Shown here: positions 1-6,898 of the stretch, in pieces | Layout: each line of letters starts with the position of its first letter | How positions within the stretch are numbered: the stretch's first letter is position 1 | IMG/VR virus record: IMGVR_UViG_3300031269_000034 | Coordinates: 1-39,406 of that record | DNA: 39,406 nucleotides | Source of the DNA: a virus | Strand: one strand, 5' to 3' | Translations under genes and position numbers: made by a program | Notes under the pieces: model-generated | What the model saw: the letters and a program-made list of their open reading frames with translations, nothing else | What the model was told of the DNA's origin: nothing | Databases searched by the model: none

Positions 1-492
1 CTTGAAACGATCGAATTTGCAAACAATCAACAAAGCCTCGCCGAAAAGTTTGCTCTCCTAGAAAATAATCCAGCAACCAATCTTTACGACATGATCACCT
101 ATGACGACGAGTTTGGAGATCACGATCTCCTTGTGCTCAAACCCGCGTCTTCTCGAGATTCGTGGACACGTTATGGTGATCTTCTCGACGCTTATACTTG
201 GGAAGCACAATGCGCTGCCTCAGGCAACGACCTCTGCCAGACGTGCTGGATGCCCATTCCTACGCCACTTTACCCCTATGTGGGTTTGATGCGACCCAAT
301 GCAGATGAGCCTCTCGGGATCGAAAAGTATTGGGGGCCCTTCCACTCTGACGAAGAAGAGCAAAAAGAAAAGATTCCATGGGCGCCCTGGCACCTATGGT
401 TTCTCCTGCGCGCCGTCTTCGACCTCACCAACGAACAGACCACCCAGGCTTTTCTGTCATTGCGTCCGGGCGTTTACCGCTATTGGAGCTGA
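1..492 (+). CDS. Hypothetical protein, 5' end outside the window
   Basis: The reading frame is open from the first base of the window, with no stop upstream of the first Met codon at 91. The true start is therefore probably outside, and 163 residues are visible. The visible part is acidic and rich in Trp and Pro, with a Cys pair in NDLCQTCW and a Trp-rich stretch PWAPWHLWF near the C-terminus. No signal peptide or transmembrane segment is visible. The next gene starts three bases after its stop (TGA TCC ATG), so the two are probably translated from one message. I do not recognise the family. An alternative start at 91 would give 133 residues. Confidence 0.6.
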   Translation, partial: LETIEFANNQQSLAEKFALLENNPATNLYDMITYDDEFGDHDLLVLKPASSRDSWTRYGDLLDAYTWEAQCAASGNDLCQTCWMPIPTPLYPYVGLMRPNADEPLGIEKYWGPFHSDEEEQKEKIPWAPWHLWFLLRAVFDLTNEQTTQAFLSLRPGVYRYWS

Positions 493-495
493 TCC

Positions 496-765
496 ATGAA
501 CGACTTCATCTCTCTTCCCGGCCGCATTCTTCTGCGGGCATCTGGCGTCTTCAAGCAGGCCGATTTGTTTGGTTACAATGGTCGAATATTCGCCAAATAT
601 GGCCAAGGGTATATTGGTATCTCTTCCAACGGTGACACTTCCAAGCGCGGTGTCATGTGGACAGATCTCGAGCTCGATGTCGATTTCCATTTTCACATAG
701 GCAAGCTGGTTCTCGGAAGAGAGCTATTATCGCCAGGCAGTCGCAAAAGCTTAATTCATAGCTAA
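496..765 (+). CDS. Hypothetical small protein
   Basis: An 89-residue protein whose ATG lies three bases after the stop of the preceding gene, which suggests translational coupling; no strong ribosome-binding site of its own is visible. The sequence has alternating hydrophobic and polar residues (GRIFAKYGQGYIGISSNGD, then a His/Phe-rich DVDFHFHIG), compatible with a small beta-rich fold. No catalytic motif, signal peptide or membrane helix is seen. It is part of the packed row of small phage genes at the left edge. No family recognised. Confidence 0.6.
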   Translation: MNDFISLPGRILLRASGVFKQADLFGYNGRIFAKYGQGYIGISSNGDTSKRGVMWTDLELDVDFHFHIGKLVLGRELLSPGSRKSLIHS

Positions 766-827
766 TCCATGCAACTTTCACGTTGCCGTGGCTTCGGCCC
801 CAGCCCTTTATCCCAACGGAGAACACG

Positions 828-1247
828 ATGCCTGATTATTCTGACCTTGAGACGCTGGACGTGACGTTTTGTGAACTTCCCAGAAAAACGCAAAAGCGGC
901 TGGTAGTTGCTTGCTATGTGGACAAGAGAACCGTGGAGATTTACGGGGTCGGCGGCTGGCAAGAATTATCAAACCCGCAATTTTTTCTTAGTACAGCCTA
1001 CCGCCTCACGCCTTTGCCCAATCCCGCATTGACGCCTGACAGCATCAACTGGAGTCACGTCGCGCAGGGTTTAGACTACTGCGCGCGGGATAAGGGTGGT
1101 GCGGCATATCTTTCTCAAGATCTCCCAACGATAGCTTCTCACACATGGTGCGCCGCCCCCCACGTACGCGCCGATGCGTTTACTTCTTACCGCCCCGGCA
1201 CTGTTGATTGGCGCGACAGCCTTATCACCCGACCCGGAAAGGAATGA
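828..1247 (+). CDS. Hypothetical protein
   Basis: A 139-residue protein. The frame is open further upstream to a TTG at 783, but the ATG at 828 is preceded at a good distance by GGAG (818-821), so 828 is preferred. The N-terminal half has the pattern of a small beta-strand domain (LDVTFCELPRKTQKRLVVACYV); the C-terminal half has scattered Cys, Trp and His without a recognisable metal motif. It ends three bases before the next gene. No family recognised; function unknown. Confidence 0.6.
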   Translation: MPDYSDLETLDVTFCELPRKTQKRLVVACYVDKRTVEIYGVGGWQELSNPQFFLSTAYRLTPLPNPALTPDSINWSHVAQGLDYCARDKGGAAYLSQDLPTIASHTWCAAPHVRADAFTSYRPGTVDWRDSLITRPGKE

Positions 1248-1250
1248 CCA

Positions 1251-1718
1251 ATGACCCTTCCCAGCACCGCTCGTATAACGCTCGACCGACTAGCAGACGC
1301 TTGTGACCAACAGCGCGTCATCTTTCAGGAGCTTTTCCCAAATGGATTTGAAGCGACAAGCGAGGCTGAATGCGTCTCTGCTGCCCGCAAACATGCGTCC
1401 GACTTTATCTGGGGGTGGGCTGCGTCAAGGCTATTAACTGGCCCGGCGAGGAAAGCCTACAAGGCAGCCGAGCGCTCAGCTTGGGAAGCCTATGAGGCAG
1501 CCGATCGCTCGGCGTTGGATGCCTATGAAGATGCCACGTACTCAGCTTGGGAAGCCTACAAAGATTCTATGCACTCGGCTCGGGGAGCCCACGAAGATGC
1601 CGTGTACTCGGCTCGGGGAGCCTATGAAGCAGCCGAGCGCGTGGCGCTGAAAATCTACAAATCAGCCTGCGCTGAAGCCTTTGGGCGCGCGTTTTGGACA
1701 CAGGAGAGTACGCAATGA
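1251..1718 (+). CDS. Hendecad-repeat protein A (tyrosine every 11 residues)
   Basis: A 155-residue protein, paralogous to the next gene. Both share an N-terminal domain of about 65 residues (ARITLDRL, then a FPNGFEATS core, then AASRLLTGP) and a C-terminal block resembling YKSxCAxAFxRAFWxQE. Between them lies a helical repeat with aromatic residues at Tyr70, Tyr81, Tyr92, Tyr103, His114, Tyr125 and Tyr136, exactly 11 residues apart. The middle repeats are net acidic (units like AWEAYEAADRS). An 11-residue period is three turns of a helix, typical of hendecad coiled coils. The start has an upstream AAGGAATG context and follows the previous stop by three bases; the stop overlaps the next start (ATGA). 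Function unknown; a helical assembly or binding role is inferred only from the repeat. Confidence 0.7.
   Translation: MTLPSTARITLDRLADACDQQRVIFQELFPNGFEATSEAECVSAARKHASDFIWGWAASRLLTGPARKAYKAAERSAWEAYEAADRSALDAYEDATYSAWEAYKDSMHSARGAHEDAVYSARGAYEAAERVALKIYKSACAEAFGRAFWTQESTQ
1458..1660 (+). repeat. 33-nt coding repeats in hendecad protein A
   Basis: Imperfect 33-nt units encode the 11-residue repeats of the protein. Two neighbouring units around 1575-1640 are close to identical at the DNA level (shared core GCTCGGGGAGCC followed by a Tyr or His codon). This suggests recent unit duplication or slippage. Confidence 0.7.
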
Positions 1719-2137
1719 CCGCCCGTATAACGCTCGACCGACTAGAAGGCGTCTGCAAACAACAGCGCCTCAAGTTTCAGGAGATCTTCCCGAACGGCTT
1801 TGAAGCGACAAGTCAAGCTGAGTGCATCGCCGTTGCCCGCGAACATGTGCTTGCTTTTGACTGGGATTTGGCTGCGTCGAGGCTATTAACTGGCCCAGAG
1901 CGTAAAGACTACATATCAGTAGAGGCCTCAGCGTGGGAGGTCTACGACGCAGCCAAGCGCCAAGCGAGGAAAACCTACAAAGATGCCAAGCGCAAATCGC
2001 AGGAAGATTACGAAAATGCCAAGCGCCAAGCGCGGAAAGATTATGAAAATGCCAAGCGCCCGGTGATGAAAGCCTACAAATCAGTTTGCGCTGACGCTTT
2101 TGCGAGGGCGTTTTGGGCGCAGGAGACCAAGCTATGA
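1715..2137 (+). CDS. Hendecad-repeat protein B, paralogue of the preceding gene
   Basis: A 140-residue protein. The ATG at 1715 overlaps the stop of its paralogue (ATGA), with GGAG a few bases upstream; a start 21 bases further upstream is less likely. It shares the N-terminal domain (ARITLDRL, FPNGFEATS, AASRLLTGP) and the C-terminal block with the preceding gene. Tyrosines fall at 66, 77, 88, 99, 110 and 121, again every 11 residues. Its repeats are strongly basic (units like AKRQARKDYEN), the opposite of the acidic middle of the paralogue. This suggests, as inference, that the two proteins pair through oppositely charged helices. No known family recognised. The genes clearly arose by tandem duplication and then diverged in the repeat region. 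Confidence 0.7.
   Translation: MTARITLDRLEGVCKQQRLKFQEIFPNGFEATSQAECIAVAREHVLAFDWDLAASRLLTGPERKDYISVEASAWEVYDAAKRQARKTYKDAKRKSQEDYENAKRQARKDYENAKRPVMKAYKSVCADAFARAFWAQETKL
1910..2077 (+). repeat. 33-nt coding repeats in hendecad protein B
   Basis: Tandem 33-nt units encode the basic 11-residue repeats. Units near 2010 and 2043 share a nearly identical core (GAAAATGCCAAGCGCC). The period equals that in the paralogue, but the encoded charge is reversed. Confidence 0.7.
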
Positions 2138-2883
2138 TGAAATTATCCGACCTTCTCGATCTATGGGCCACTGACGAGGGCAAGCCCTACAAAGAGTCGC
2201 TGATCGACATGGACGCTTGGGAGTCGAACCCTGACGACATTGGCTGCATGTGCGCGCAAGGTCAGGTTCTGCACCTTTTGGGCGGATGGACCCCGGAACA
2301 GCTGGACAAAACAATCCAATATGAGGCGGACAGAAAAACCGCCGAGCTGTTGAACATCAGCCGTGCTCATGCCGTCTTGTTGCGTCAAATCAACGATAGC
2401 GCCGAAGGCGCCCCGGCCATTGTTTTGACTGACCCCAGTAAGGTTCTTGGTGAAAATTGGTCAACAGTCCTCGATTTCTGGTACGCGCTGGACAAGCCCC
2501 AACCTACCACAGGGAAAGACGCACTAGCCGCCGCAAGGGAAGCTGCATGGGAAGTTGTAGGGAAAAATGCATGGGATGAAGCACTGGCCGCCGCAAAAGA
2601 AGTTGCAGGAGCCTCCGCAAAGGAAGCTGCAGGAGCCACCGCAGAGGAAGATGCATGGGAAGCTGCATGGGGCGCCGCATGGGGCTATGCAGGGGAAGTT
2701 TCACTATATACTGCATGGGCCTCCGCAGGTGGATCCAACGAAATTCAAGCAGCCAAAATCTTCCGCCGCGACGGTAGGGCTTTCTACTTCCTGCCTCTGT
2801 TTGGTTTCGCCACCCCAGAAGATATCCCCGCGCGACCTGATGACTACGGGGTGGAATTATACTCACAGAAGAACACGCTATGA
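2134..2883 (+). CDS. Ala/Trp-rich repeat protein
   Basis: A 249-residue protein starting at tandem ATG codons (2134, 2137), overlapping the previous stop, with AGGAG near 2121. Residues 1-125 look like a globular helical domain (LLDLWATDEGKPY near the start). Residues 129-199 are a low-complexity helix rich in Ala, Glu, Gly and Trp (for example EAAWGAAWG). All six Trp residues there (139, 147, 175, 179, 183, 195) fall in one register modulo 4. Residues 205-249 form a C-terminal tail with RRDGRAFYFLPLFGF. Similar Ala/Trp repeats are known in uncharacterised phage proteins, but I cannot assign a function. It probably belongs with the two repeat genes before it. Confidence 0.7.
   Translation: MMKLSDLLDLWATDEGKPYKESLIDMDAWESNPDDIGCMCAQGQVLHLLGGWTPEQLDKTIQYEADRKTAELLNISRAHAVLLRQINDSAEGAPAIVLTDPSKVLGENWSTVLDFWYALDKPQPTTGKDALAAAREAAWEVVGKNAWDEALAAAKEVAGASAKEAAGATAEEDAWEAAWGAAWGYAGEVSLYTAWASAGGSNEIQAAKIFRRDGRAFYFLPLFGFATPEDIPARPDDYGVELYSQKNTL
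2518..2730 (+). repeat. Short-period Ala/Trp coding repeat
   Basis: GC-rich, low-complexity DNA with recurring GAAGCTGCA and GCCTCCGCA units encodes the 4-residue periodic helix of the enclosing gene. Trp codons recur at multiples of 12 nt. Confidence 0.6.
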
Positions 2884-2946
2884 TCGCCGGCGCATTGGTG
2901 ATCACCTCTGTGCTTCTTTAACAGAATCAAGGAAAGTTCCAGTAAT

Positions 2947-3210
2947 ATGGCAATGACTCAAGACAAAGCCCGTGCGCTGATGGCGCGTGTCGACGCTGCT
3001 CTGCTCAAGATGAAAGACGATACTGACTTGGAACCAGTAGCCATTAACTGGGGTGACATATCGTCTCGAGATGTCATCGAAGAGCGTAGCGTCCTAGACG
3101 GCATCTCGATCTTTTATGTCCATGTCGAAGAAGCGTCTCCAGAAGCTGCATATAGCATCTGGAACTACATGGGCCGGCCTGACGATCTCAACATCCGAAC
3201 CGAATGGTGA
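2947..3210 (+). CDS. Hypothetical small protein
   Basis: An 87-residue acidic protein. The ATG at 2947 has a purine-rich AAGGAAAG about ten bases upstream, and a 63-base gap separates it from the preceding gene. The N-terminal part is an amphipathic helix (KARALMARVDAALLKMKDD), followed by a mixed segment with SIFYVHVEE. No catalytic motif or membrane segment is present. The next gene begins a few bases after its stop. No family recognised. Confidence 0.55.
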   Translation: MAMTQDKARALMARVDAALLKMKDDTDLEPVAINWGDISSRDVIEERSVLDGISIFYVHVEEASPEAAYSIWNYMGRPDDLNIRTEW

Positions 3211-3214
3211 CGTC

Positions 3215-3505
3215 ATGGCTCTCTACCACATGCACTCAGACGTCCTCGGTGGCTTCTACCAGAGCGATGTCTTCGTTTACGCTCACAGCACCCCTGACGC
3301 CATCGACCGAGCCAGGAAGGCTTATGAGACCTGGCTCAAAAACGATGGCTTCATGAAGGTCGTAGATCAAGACCACTGGGTCGTTTTACCTGATGAACCC
3401 GGCTTCAAGATTGCCCTTGAGACGCAAATTCTGCGCTTTGTCAAAGAGCTTGAAACCAAACTTAAAGTCGTGACCGAGAACGCTATGATTATGTATTCGA
3501 TCTGA
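3215..3505 (+). CDS. Hypothetical small protein
   Basis: A 96-residue protein. The frame is open further upstream inside the previous gene, but the ATG at 3215 starts just after that gene's stop and fits the packed layout. The sequence reads as an alpha/beta domain: MALYHMHSDVLGGFYQ, then VFVYAHSTPDAIDRARKAY, then a C-terminal helix LRFVKELETKLKVV. Its stop is followed by TCC, as in several genes here. No family recognised. Confidence 0.55.
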   Translation: MALYHMHSDVLGGFYQSDVFVYAHSTPDAIDRARKAYETWLKNDGFMKVVDQDHWVVLPDEPGFKIALETQILRFVKELETKLKVVTENAMIMYSI

Positions 3506-3585
3506 TCCACCCCACTTAAAGGCTGGATATGGTTTTCGGATCATGCCTATATCAGGCCACCATCATATCAGAGCAGGTCAAAAAA

Positions 3586-3786
3586 ATGCCCTTGGATCAA
3601 GTCGACGAAGCCCAGATTATCCAGGAAACCCACATCAGTGCAGCTCTTTCAAATCGAAACAAGTTGACAATCCCGTTCTCGGGACGCTGCATGTGCTGCG
3701 ACGAACCAGTCGATCAACGTCGCTTCTGCGACGCCGACTGTCGGATTTCCTATGAAAAGGAACTGATTCGAACTTCTCGTATCTAA
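3586..3786 (+). CDS. DksA/TraR-type C4 zinc-finger protein
   Basis: A 66-residue protein. Its C-terminal half has the arrangement CxxC then CxxxC, visible as CMCCDEPVDQRRFC and CDADCRISYE. This matches the C4 zinc finger of small phage and plasmid DksA/TraR-like proteins. The N-terminal helix (LDQVDEAQIIQETHISAAL) fits the short helical arm of that family. The frame is open to an ATG at 3529 (85 residues), but 3586 gives the family's usual length and has GAGCAGG upstream. Family members bind the secondary channel of bacterial RNA polymerase and change promoter response. Whether this short version does so is inference. It lies directly upstream of the helicase gene. Confidence 0.7.
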   Translation: MPLDQVDEAQIIQETHISAALSNRNKLTIPFSGRCMCCDEPVDQRRFCDADCRISYEKELIRTSRI

Positions 3787-3841
3787 TCCAGCACTGGATC
3801 CAAACTCATCATCCCCACACACCTCAAGGATCCCCAACCCC

Positions 3842-5167
3842 ATGAACCAGACCATTGCAGAAACTACCGATTATCTTTCCGATTTGAACCCTGGACAGCG
3901 CCTTGCTGCCGAGAAGATTCGCCGCTTTCTACTCAGCCGAGACAAGGAATTCGTTCTTTCTGGAGCCGGCGGCACCGGCAAGACTTACTTGACCGAGAAA
4001 ATTATCAAAGATGTTCTTCCCCAAGCCAAGCAGGTTGCCAAGCTAATGGGCAACACGCTGCCTGACTGGGATGTCTGCCTCACCGCCACGACCAACAAGG
4101 CAGCTACTGTTCTCGCGTCAGCTACAGGCCGAACCGCGGGCACCATCCATTCCCACATCTCCGTCAAGCCCTACACGGACTACCAGACCGGACAAGTGAA
4201 GCTGAGCCCACGCAAGAACGTCTGGCGTGTTCTTTCCAATCAGTTGATATTCTGTGACGAAGCCTCGATGATCGAAACCTCTCTCCTGAGCTGGATCCGC
4301 AAGAGCACCGACGACAGCTGTAAGATCATCTTCATGGGCGACCACTGCCAGATGGATCCCATCGGGGAATCTTTCTCGCCTGTCTTCAGCAACCCAAAGA
4401 ACTTCGCCGTCCTCGACCAGCCCATGCGCAATTCCGGGCAGCCCGCTTTGATCCGCCTCTGCGCCCAGATGCGCCATGCCGTCGAGCATGACGAATTCTT
4501 CCCCATTCCCTCCGTTCCAGGCGTGATTGATCACCTAAACGCCTCACAAGCTCAGGCCGAAGTCGAATCCCACTTTGCCACAGAGCGAGAATATTCCCGA
4601 ATACTGGCCTACACCAATGATCGTGTGAACTACTACAACGACTTCATTCGACCTCTTCGCGGCCGACCTGACCGCTTGGTCAAAGGGGAATGCGTCATCA
4701 ACAACTCCATGGTTCAATTCAAGAATAGTATTCTTCATCCAGAGATGGAACTCAAAATCATCAATGTTGATGAGCGGCCTTTCGTGATTTATTTCTCACG
4801 CTCTAAAAACCCAGTCAAACTCGAATGCTATTCCGTTTCCTTGGAGTCAGAATGCAAAGATCGCTACAACAATGTAAGCGTTCCTGTGAACAGGATAGAT
4901 TACAAGAATGCTCTCAACGTCCTCAAAGGAAAAAAAGACTGGGCGTCTTATTACTATCTCAAGGAGAGCATTCCCGATCTTCGTCCCCGAGATTCTGCCA
5001 CTGTCTATAAAGCACAAGGATCTACCTATGATACCGTTTATGTGGATCTCCAAGATCTTAGCAAATCTCAGACACGTCTTCACCTGGCGCGTATGCTCTA
5101 TGTCGCCGTTTCCAGAGCACGCCAACGCGTTGCTTTCTTCGGTGAGCTCCCGAACCACATCTACTGA
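3842..5167 (+). CDS. SF1 DNA helicase, Dda/RecD-like
   Basis: A 441-residue superfamily 1 helicase. Visible motifs in order are: Q-motif-like NPGQRLAAE (16-24), Walker A GAGGTGKT (41-48), Walker B LIFCDEASM (around 137-143), motif III MGDHCQMDPIG (around 165), motif V TVYKAQGSTYDTVYVDL (around 388-404) and motif VI LYVAVSRARQ (around 420). This set matches the T4 Dda/RecD group of 5'-3' helicases. Length equals that of Dda. It probably unwinds DNA at phage forks. N4-like phages carry a helicase of this type upstream of the DNA polymerase, which fits this position. AAGGA lies a little over ten bases before the start. The next small gene follows after 13 bases. Confidence 0.92.
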   Translation: MNQTIAETTDYLSDLNPGQRLAAEKIRRFLLSRDKEFVLSGAGGTGKTYLTEKIIKDVLPQAKQVAKLMGNTLPDWDVCLTATTNKAATVLASATGRTAGTIHSHISVKPYTDYQTGQVKLSPRKNVWRVLSNQLIFCDEASMIETSLLSWIRKSTDDSCKIIFMGDHCQMDPIGESFSPVFSNPKNFAVLDQPMRNSGQPALIRLCAQMRHAVEHDEFFPIPSVPGVIDHLNASQAQAEVESHFATEREYSRILAYTNDRVNYYNDFIRPLRGRPDRLVKGECVINNSMVQFKNSILHPEMELKIINVDERPFVIYFSRSKNPVKLECYSVSLESECKDRYNNVSVPVNRIDYKNALNVLKGKKDWASYYYLKESIPDLRPRDSATVYKAQGSTYDTVYVDLQDLSKSQTRLHLARMLYVAVSRARQRVAFFGELPNHIY

Positions 5168-5180
5168 GAAAGAGAATTCT

Positions 5181-5417
5181 ATGGTCGATATCTCATCCAT
5201 GTTTGAAATGGATCGCATCGATGATCCGGAAATGGAAATCGAGCATTATCTGGCTGAATTATCTAACGTGATTATCGACAAGTCGATATCTGAAGACAAC
5301 GACTTGATTTTTGGTTTTAATATAAGTAACGCAGTTGCCGTTCGCATGGCTGAACTCATTCTGACTGGTCTCGATCTTGAAGCCGACATGCGTCGTGAAA
5401 ACAAAAAGAAGCTTTGA
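5181..5417 (+). CDS. Hypothetical acidic small protein
   Basis: A 78-residue acidic protein following the helicase gene by 13 bases. The frame extends upstream inside the helicase gene, but the ATG at 5181, with the purine-rich GAAAGAGA upstream, is the natural start. It is mostly helical (VAVRMAELILTGLDLEADMRREN). Its stop overlaps the next start as TGATG, so the two are translationally coupled. No family recognised. Confidence 0.55.
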   Translation: MVDISSMFEMDRIDDPEMEIEHYLAELSNVIIDKSISEDNDLIFGFNISNAVAVRMAELILTGLDLEADMRRENKKKL

Positions 5418-5689
5418 TGACTTCCCATATCACGGTCAAGACGACTCAGGTCTCTCCTTACATCACTCGTCAGGAGCATGTTCTTGCTTCTGCTATTGTG
5501 GATGACGAGTGGTATCCCATGACCAAGAAACCTCGCTCATGGTCAGATCTCGTTGTCCGAATTGCTGATGGCACCGAATACTCTCGTCTCTTTTCAGATG
5601 GTGAACGTGAGATCCGAGAAGTCTTCAACATGACCCTCATCAAAACCAAACTCAATCTCGAAGGGGCAGTCTGGAGGTATGAAACATGA
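5417..5689 (+). CDS. Hypothetical small protein
   Basis: A 90-residue protein whose ATG overlaps the previous stop (TGATG) and whose stop overlaps the next start (ATGA). This makes three genes in a coupled chain. The pattern is mixed alpha/beta: HITVKTTQVSPYITRQEHV, DDEWYPMTKKP, then FSDGEREIREVFNMTL. No motif recognised. The tight overlap on both sides is the best evidence that it is real. Confidence 0.55.
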   Translation: MTSHITVKTTQVSPYITRQEHVLASAIVDDEWYPMTKKPRSWSDLVVRIADGTEYSRLFSDGEREIREVFNMTLIKTKLNLEGAVWRYET

Positions 5690-6018
5690 GCGGCTTCCAC
5701 AATTCGACAAATGAGGTCCGCATCCAGAAGATAATCGAGATTCTGGCTCTGCTCGAGAAATCAGCCGCGTCTAACAAGGCCACCCAGGAAGAATGGTGGG
5801 AGCTCCTGGCGCCCGTTGTGAACGCGATCCAATCCATCCTGGACCCGGAGGCCCGTCCAACCCAAGAGACCTCTCCTGAGCCTACTCCTGTTGCTTCCCA
5901 GAGTCGGGAAGATACTCTTCATGCTCTGGGCCCTGAGCTTAACGACATACTTAATGCCTTGAACGATGAAGCTTATGCTGACGCTCACGACGTTCTAATT
6001 CGTCTTCTCGGATCCTGA
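5686..6018 (+). CDS. Hypothetical protein with Pro/Thr linker
   Basis: A 110-residue protein, coupled to the preceding gene by an ATGA overlap. An N-terminal helical segment (IQKIIEILALLEKSAAS, then EEWWELLAPVVNAI) is joined by a Pro/Thr/Ser/Glu linker (residues about 57-72) to a C-terminal helix ELNDILNALNDEAYADAHD. Two small helical domains with a flexible linker suggest an adaptor or interaction role, but this is inference. No family recognised. Confidence 0.55.
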   Translation: MSGFHNSTNEVRIQKIIEILALLEKSAASNKATQEEWWELLAPVVNAIQSILDPEARPTQETSPEPTPVASQSREDTLHALGPELNDILNALNDEAYADAHDVLIRLLGS

Positions 6019-6047
6019 CCCAACCTCACTCAGCAGAAAGACTTATC

Positions 6048-6362
6048 ATGACAAGTGAAGAACAAATCGAAATGCAGATTCAAGCCGCCGGTAAAATCGC
6101 TCCCAGAGTGACCAGTAATTTGATCAACAATACTATTGTTGATGAAGATTATCACAACTTTCCTGGCACCAGCTTGACAATCTGTGCGCTTACTTTGCGC
6201 AATGGCTTTGTCGTCACCGGTGAAAGTGCTTCAGCTTCGATCGATAACTTCGATCCTGAAATCGGACGCCGCATCGCTCGAGACAATGCTCGCCATAAGA
6301 TCTGGGCACTTGAAAGCTATCTCCTTCGTGAAAGCCTCTTTCAACAATCCCTTCTAGAATAG
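6048..6362 (+). CDS. N4 Gp49/Sf6 gene 66 family protein
   Basis: A 104-residue protein with the hallmark segment of the phage N4 Gp49/Sf6 gp66 family: TICALTLRNGFVVTGES, then NFDPEIGRRIARDNA, then KIWALESYLL. The length is normal for the family. The role is unknown; it is a common accessory protein of tailed phages and is also found in prophages. A purine-rich AGAAAG lies upstream of the ATG. Here it sits in the packed small-gene run just before the DNA polymerase. Family recognition is from the conserved motif, not from a search. Confidence 0.85.
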   Translation: MTSEEQIEMQIQAAGKIAPRVTSNLINNTIVDEDYHNFPGTSLTICALTLRNGFVVTGESASASIDNFDPEIGRRIARDNARHKIWALESYLLRESLFQQSLLE

Positions 6363-6371
6363 GACATCCCC

Positions 6372-6881
6372 ATGCGCCCGATTGACATCAAGCCGATGAT
6401 GAGCTTCACTCCAATCGTTCATCAGCTTATCGAGGAAGAAAGAGTTGGTATTAACAACTCGATTGGGCGCCTGGTCAACGACAACTCTAACAAAGGGGGT
6501 CATCCAGACGCCTATCGCTATGACGGCAAAATCTGGAGCGAAAAGGCGCCGCATCATCTTCGTGGAGCCAGGATCCTCCAGATCGATCCTGTCCTAGAGC
6601 GACAGGCAGCTGCAATCTCTCACAGAACCGCGCGAATCAAGACCGACGCCGTTCTACTCAAGCATGCTCTTTCTACCGTCTCGGTTCGTTGCACCAATCG
6701 TCAGCAGCTCCGTGATGTTCTTCCCGACTGTCTCGTGCGCCGCATCGACGTTCTTGCTAACCTTAATCGGACAAACTCTGTCGGATACATCTTCGAAGGT
6801 GATGTCGCTCTTCAGAAGCAATTCTCAGACGCCGTGGTTATCGCTCTGCGGCTGGAAAGCAATCGACTAATCAACGTTTAA
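6372..6881 (+). CDS. Conserved hypothetical protein upstream of the DNA polymerase
   Basis: A 169-residue basic protein starting nine bases after the previous gene, with AGGA close upstream. It is helical throughout, with an Asn/Gly-rich turn (NDNSNKGGHPDAYRYDGK) near residue 40 and many Arg in the C-terminal half (VRCTNRQQLRDVLPDCLVRRID). It ends 17 bases before the DNA polymerase gene, the place where N4 has a small gene of unknown function (gp38), so it may be its counterpart by position. No catalytic motif seen. Confidence 0.6.
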   Translation: MRPIDIKPMMSFTPIVHQLIEEERVGINNSIGRLVNDNSNKGGHPDAYRYDGKIWSEKAPHHLRGARILQIDPVLERQAAAISHRTARIKTDAVLLKHALSTVSVRCTNRQQLRDVLPDCLVRRIDVLANLNRTNSVGYIFEGDVALQKQFSDAVVIALRLESNRLINV

Positions 6882-6898
6882 TTCGGAAACTTTTCGTC

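Noticed and set aside
769-900. A start at ATG 769 directly after TAATCC, as in other gene junctions
   Set aside because: The frame overlaps the better-supported gene beginning at 828 and has no ribosome-binding site or family-like sequence.
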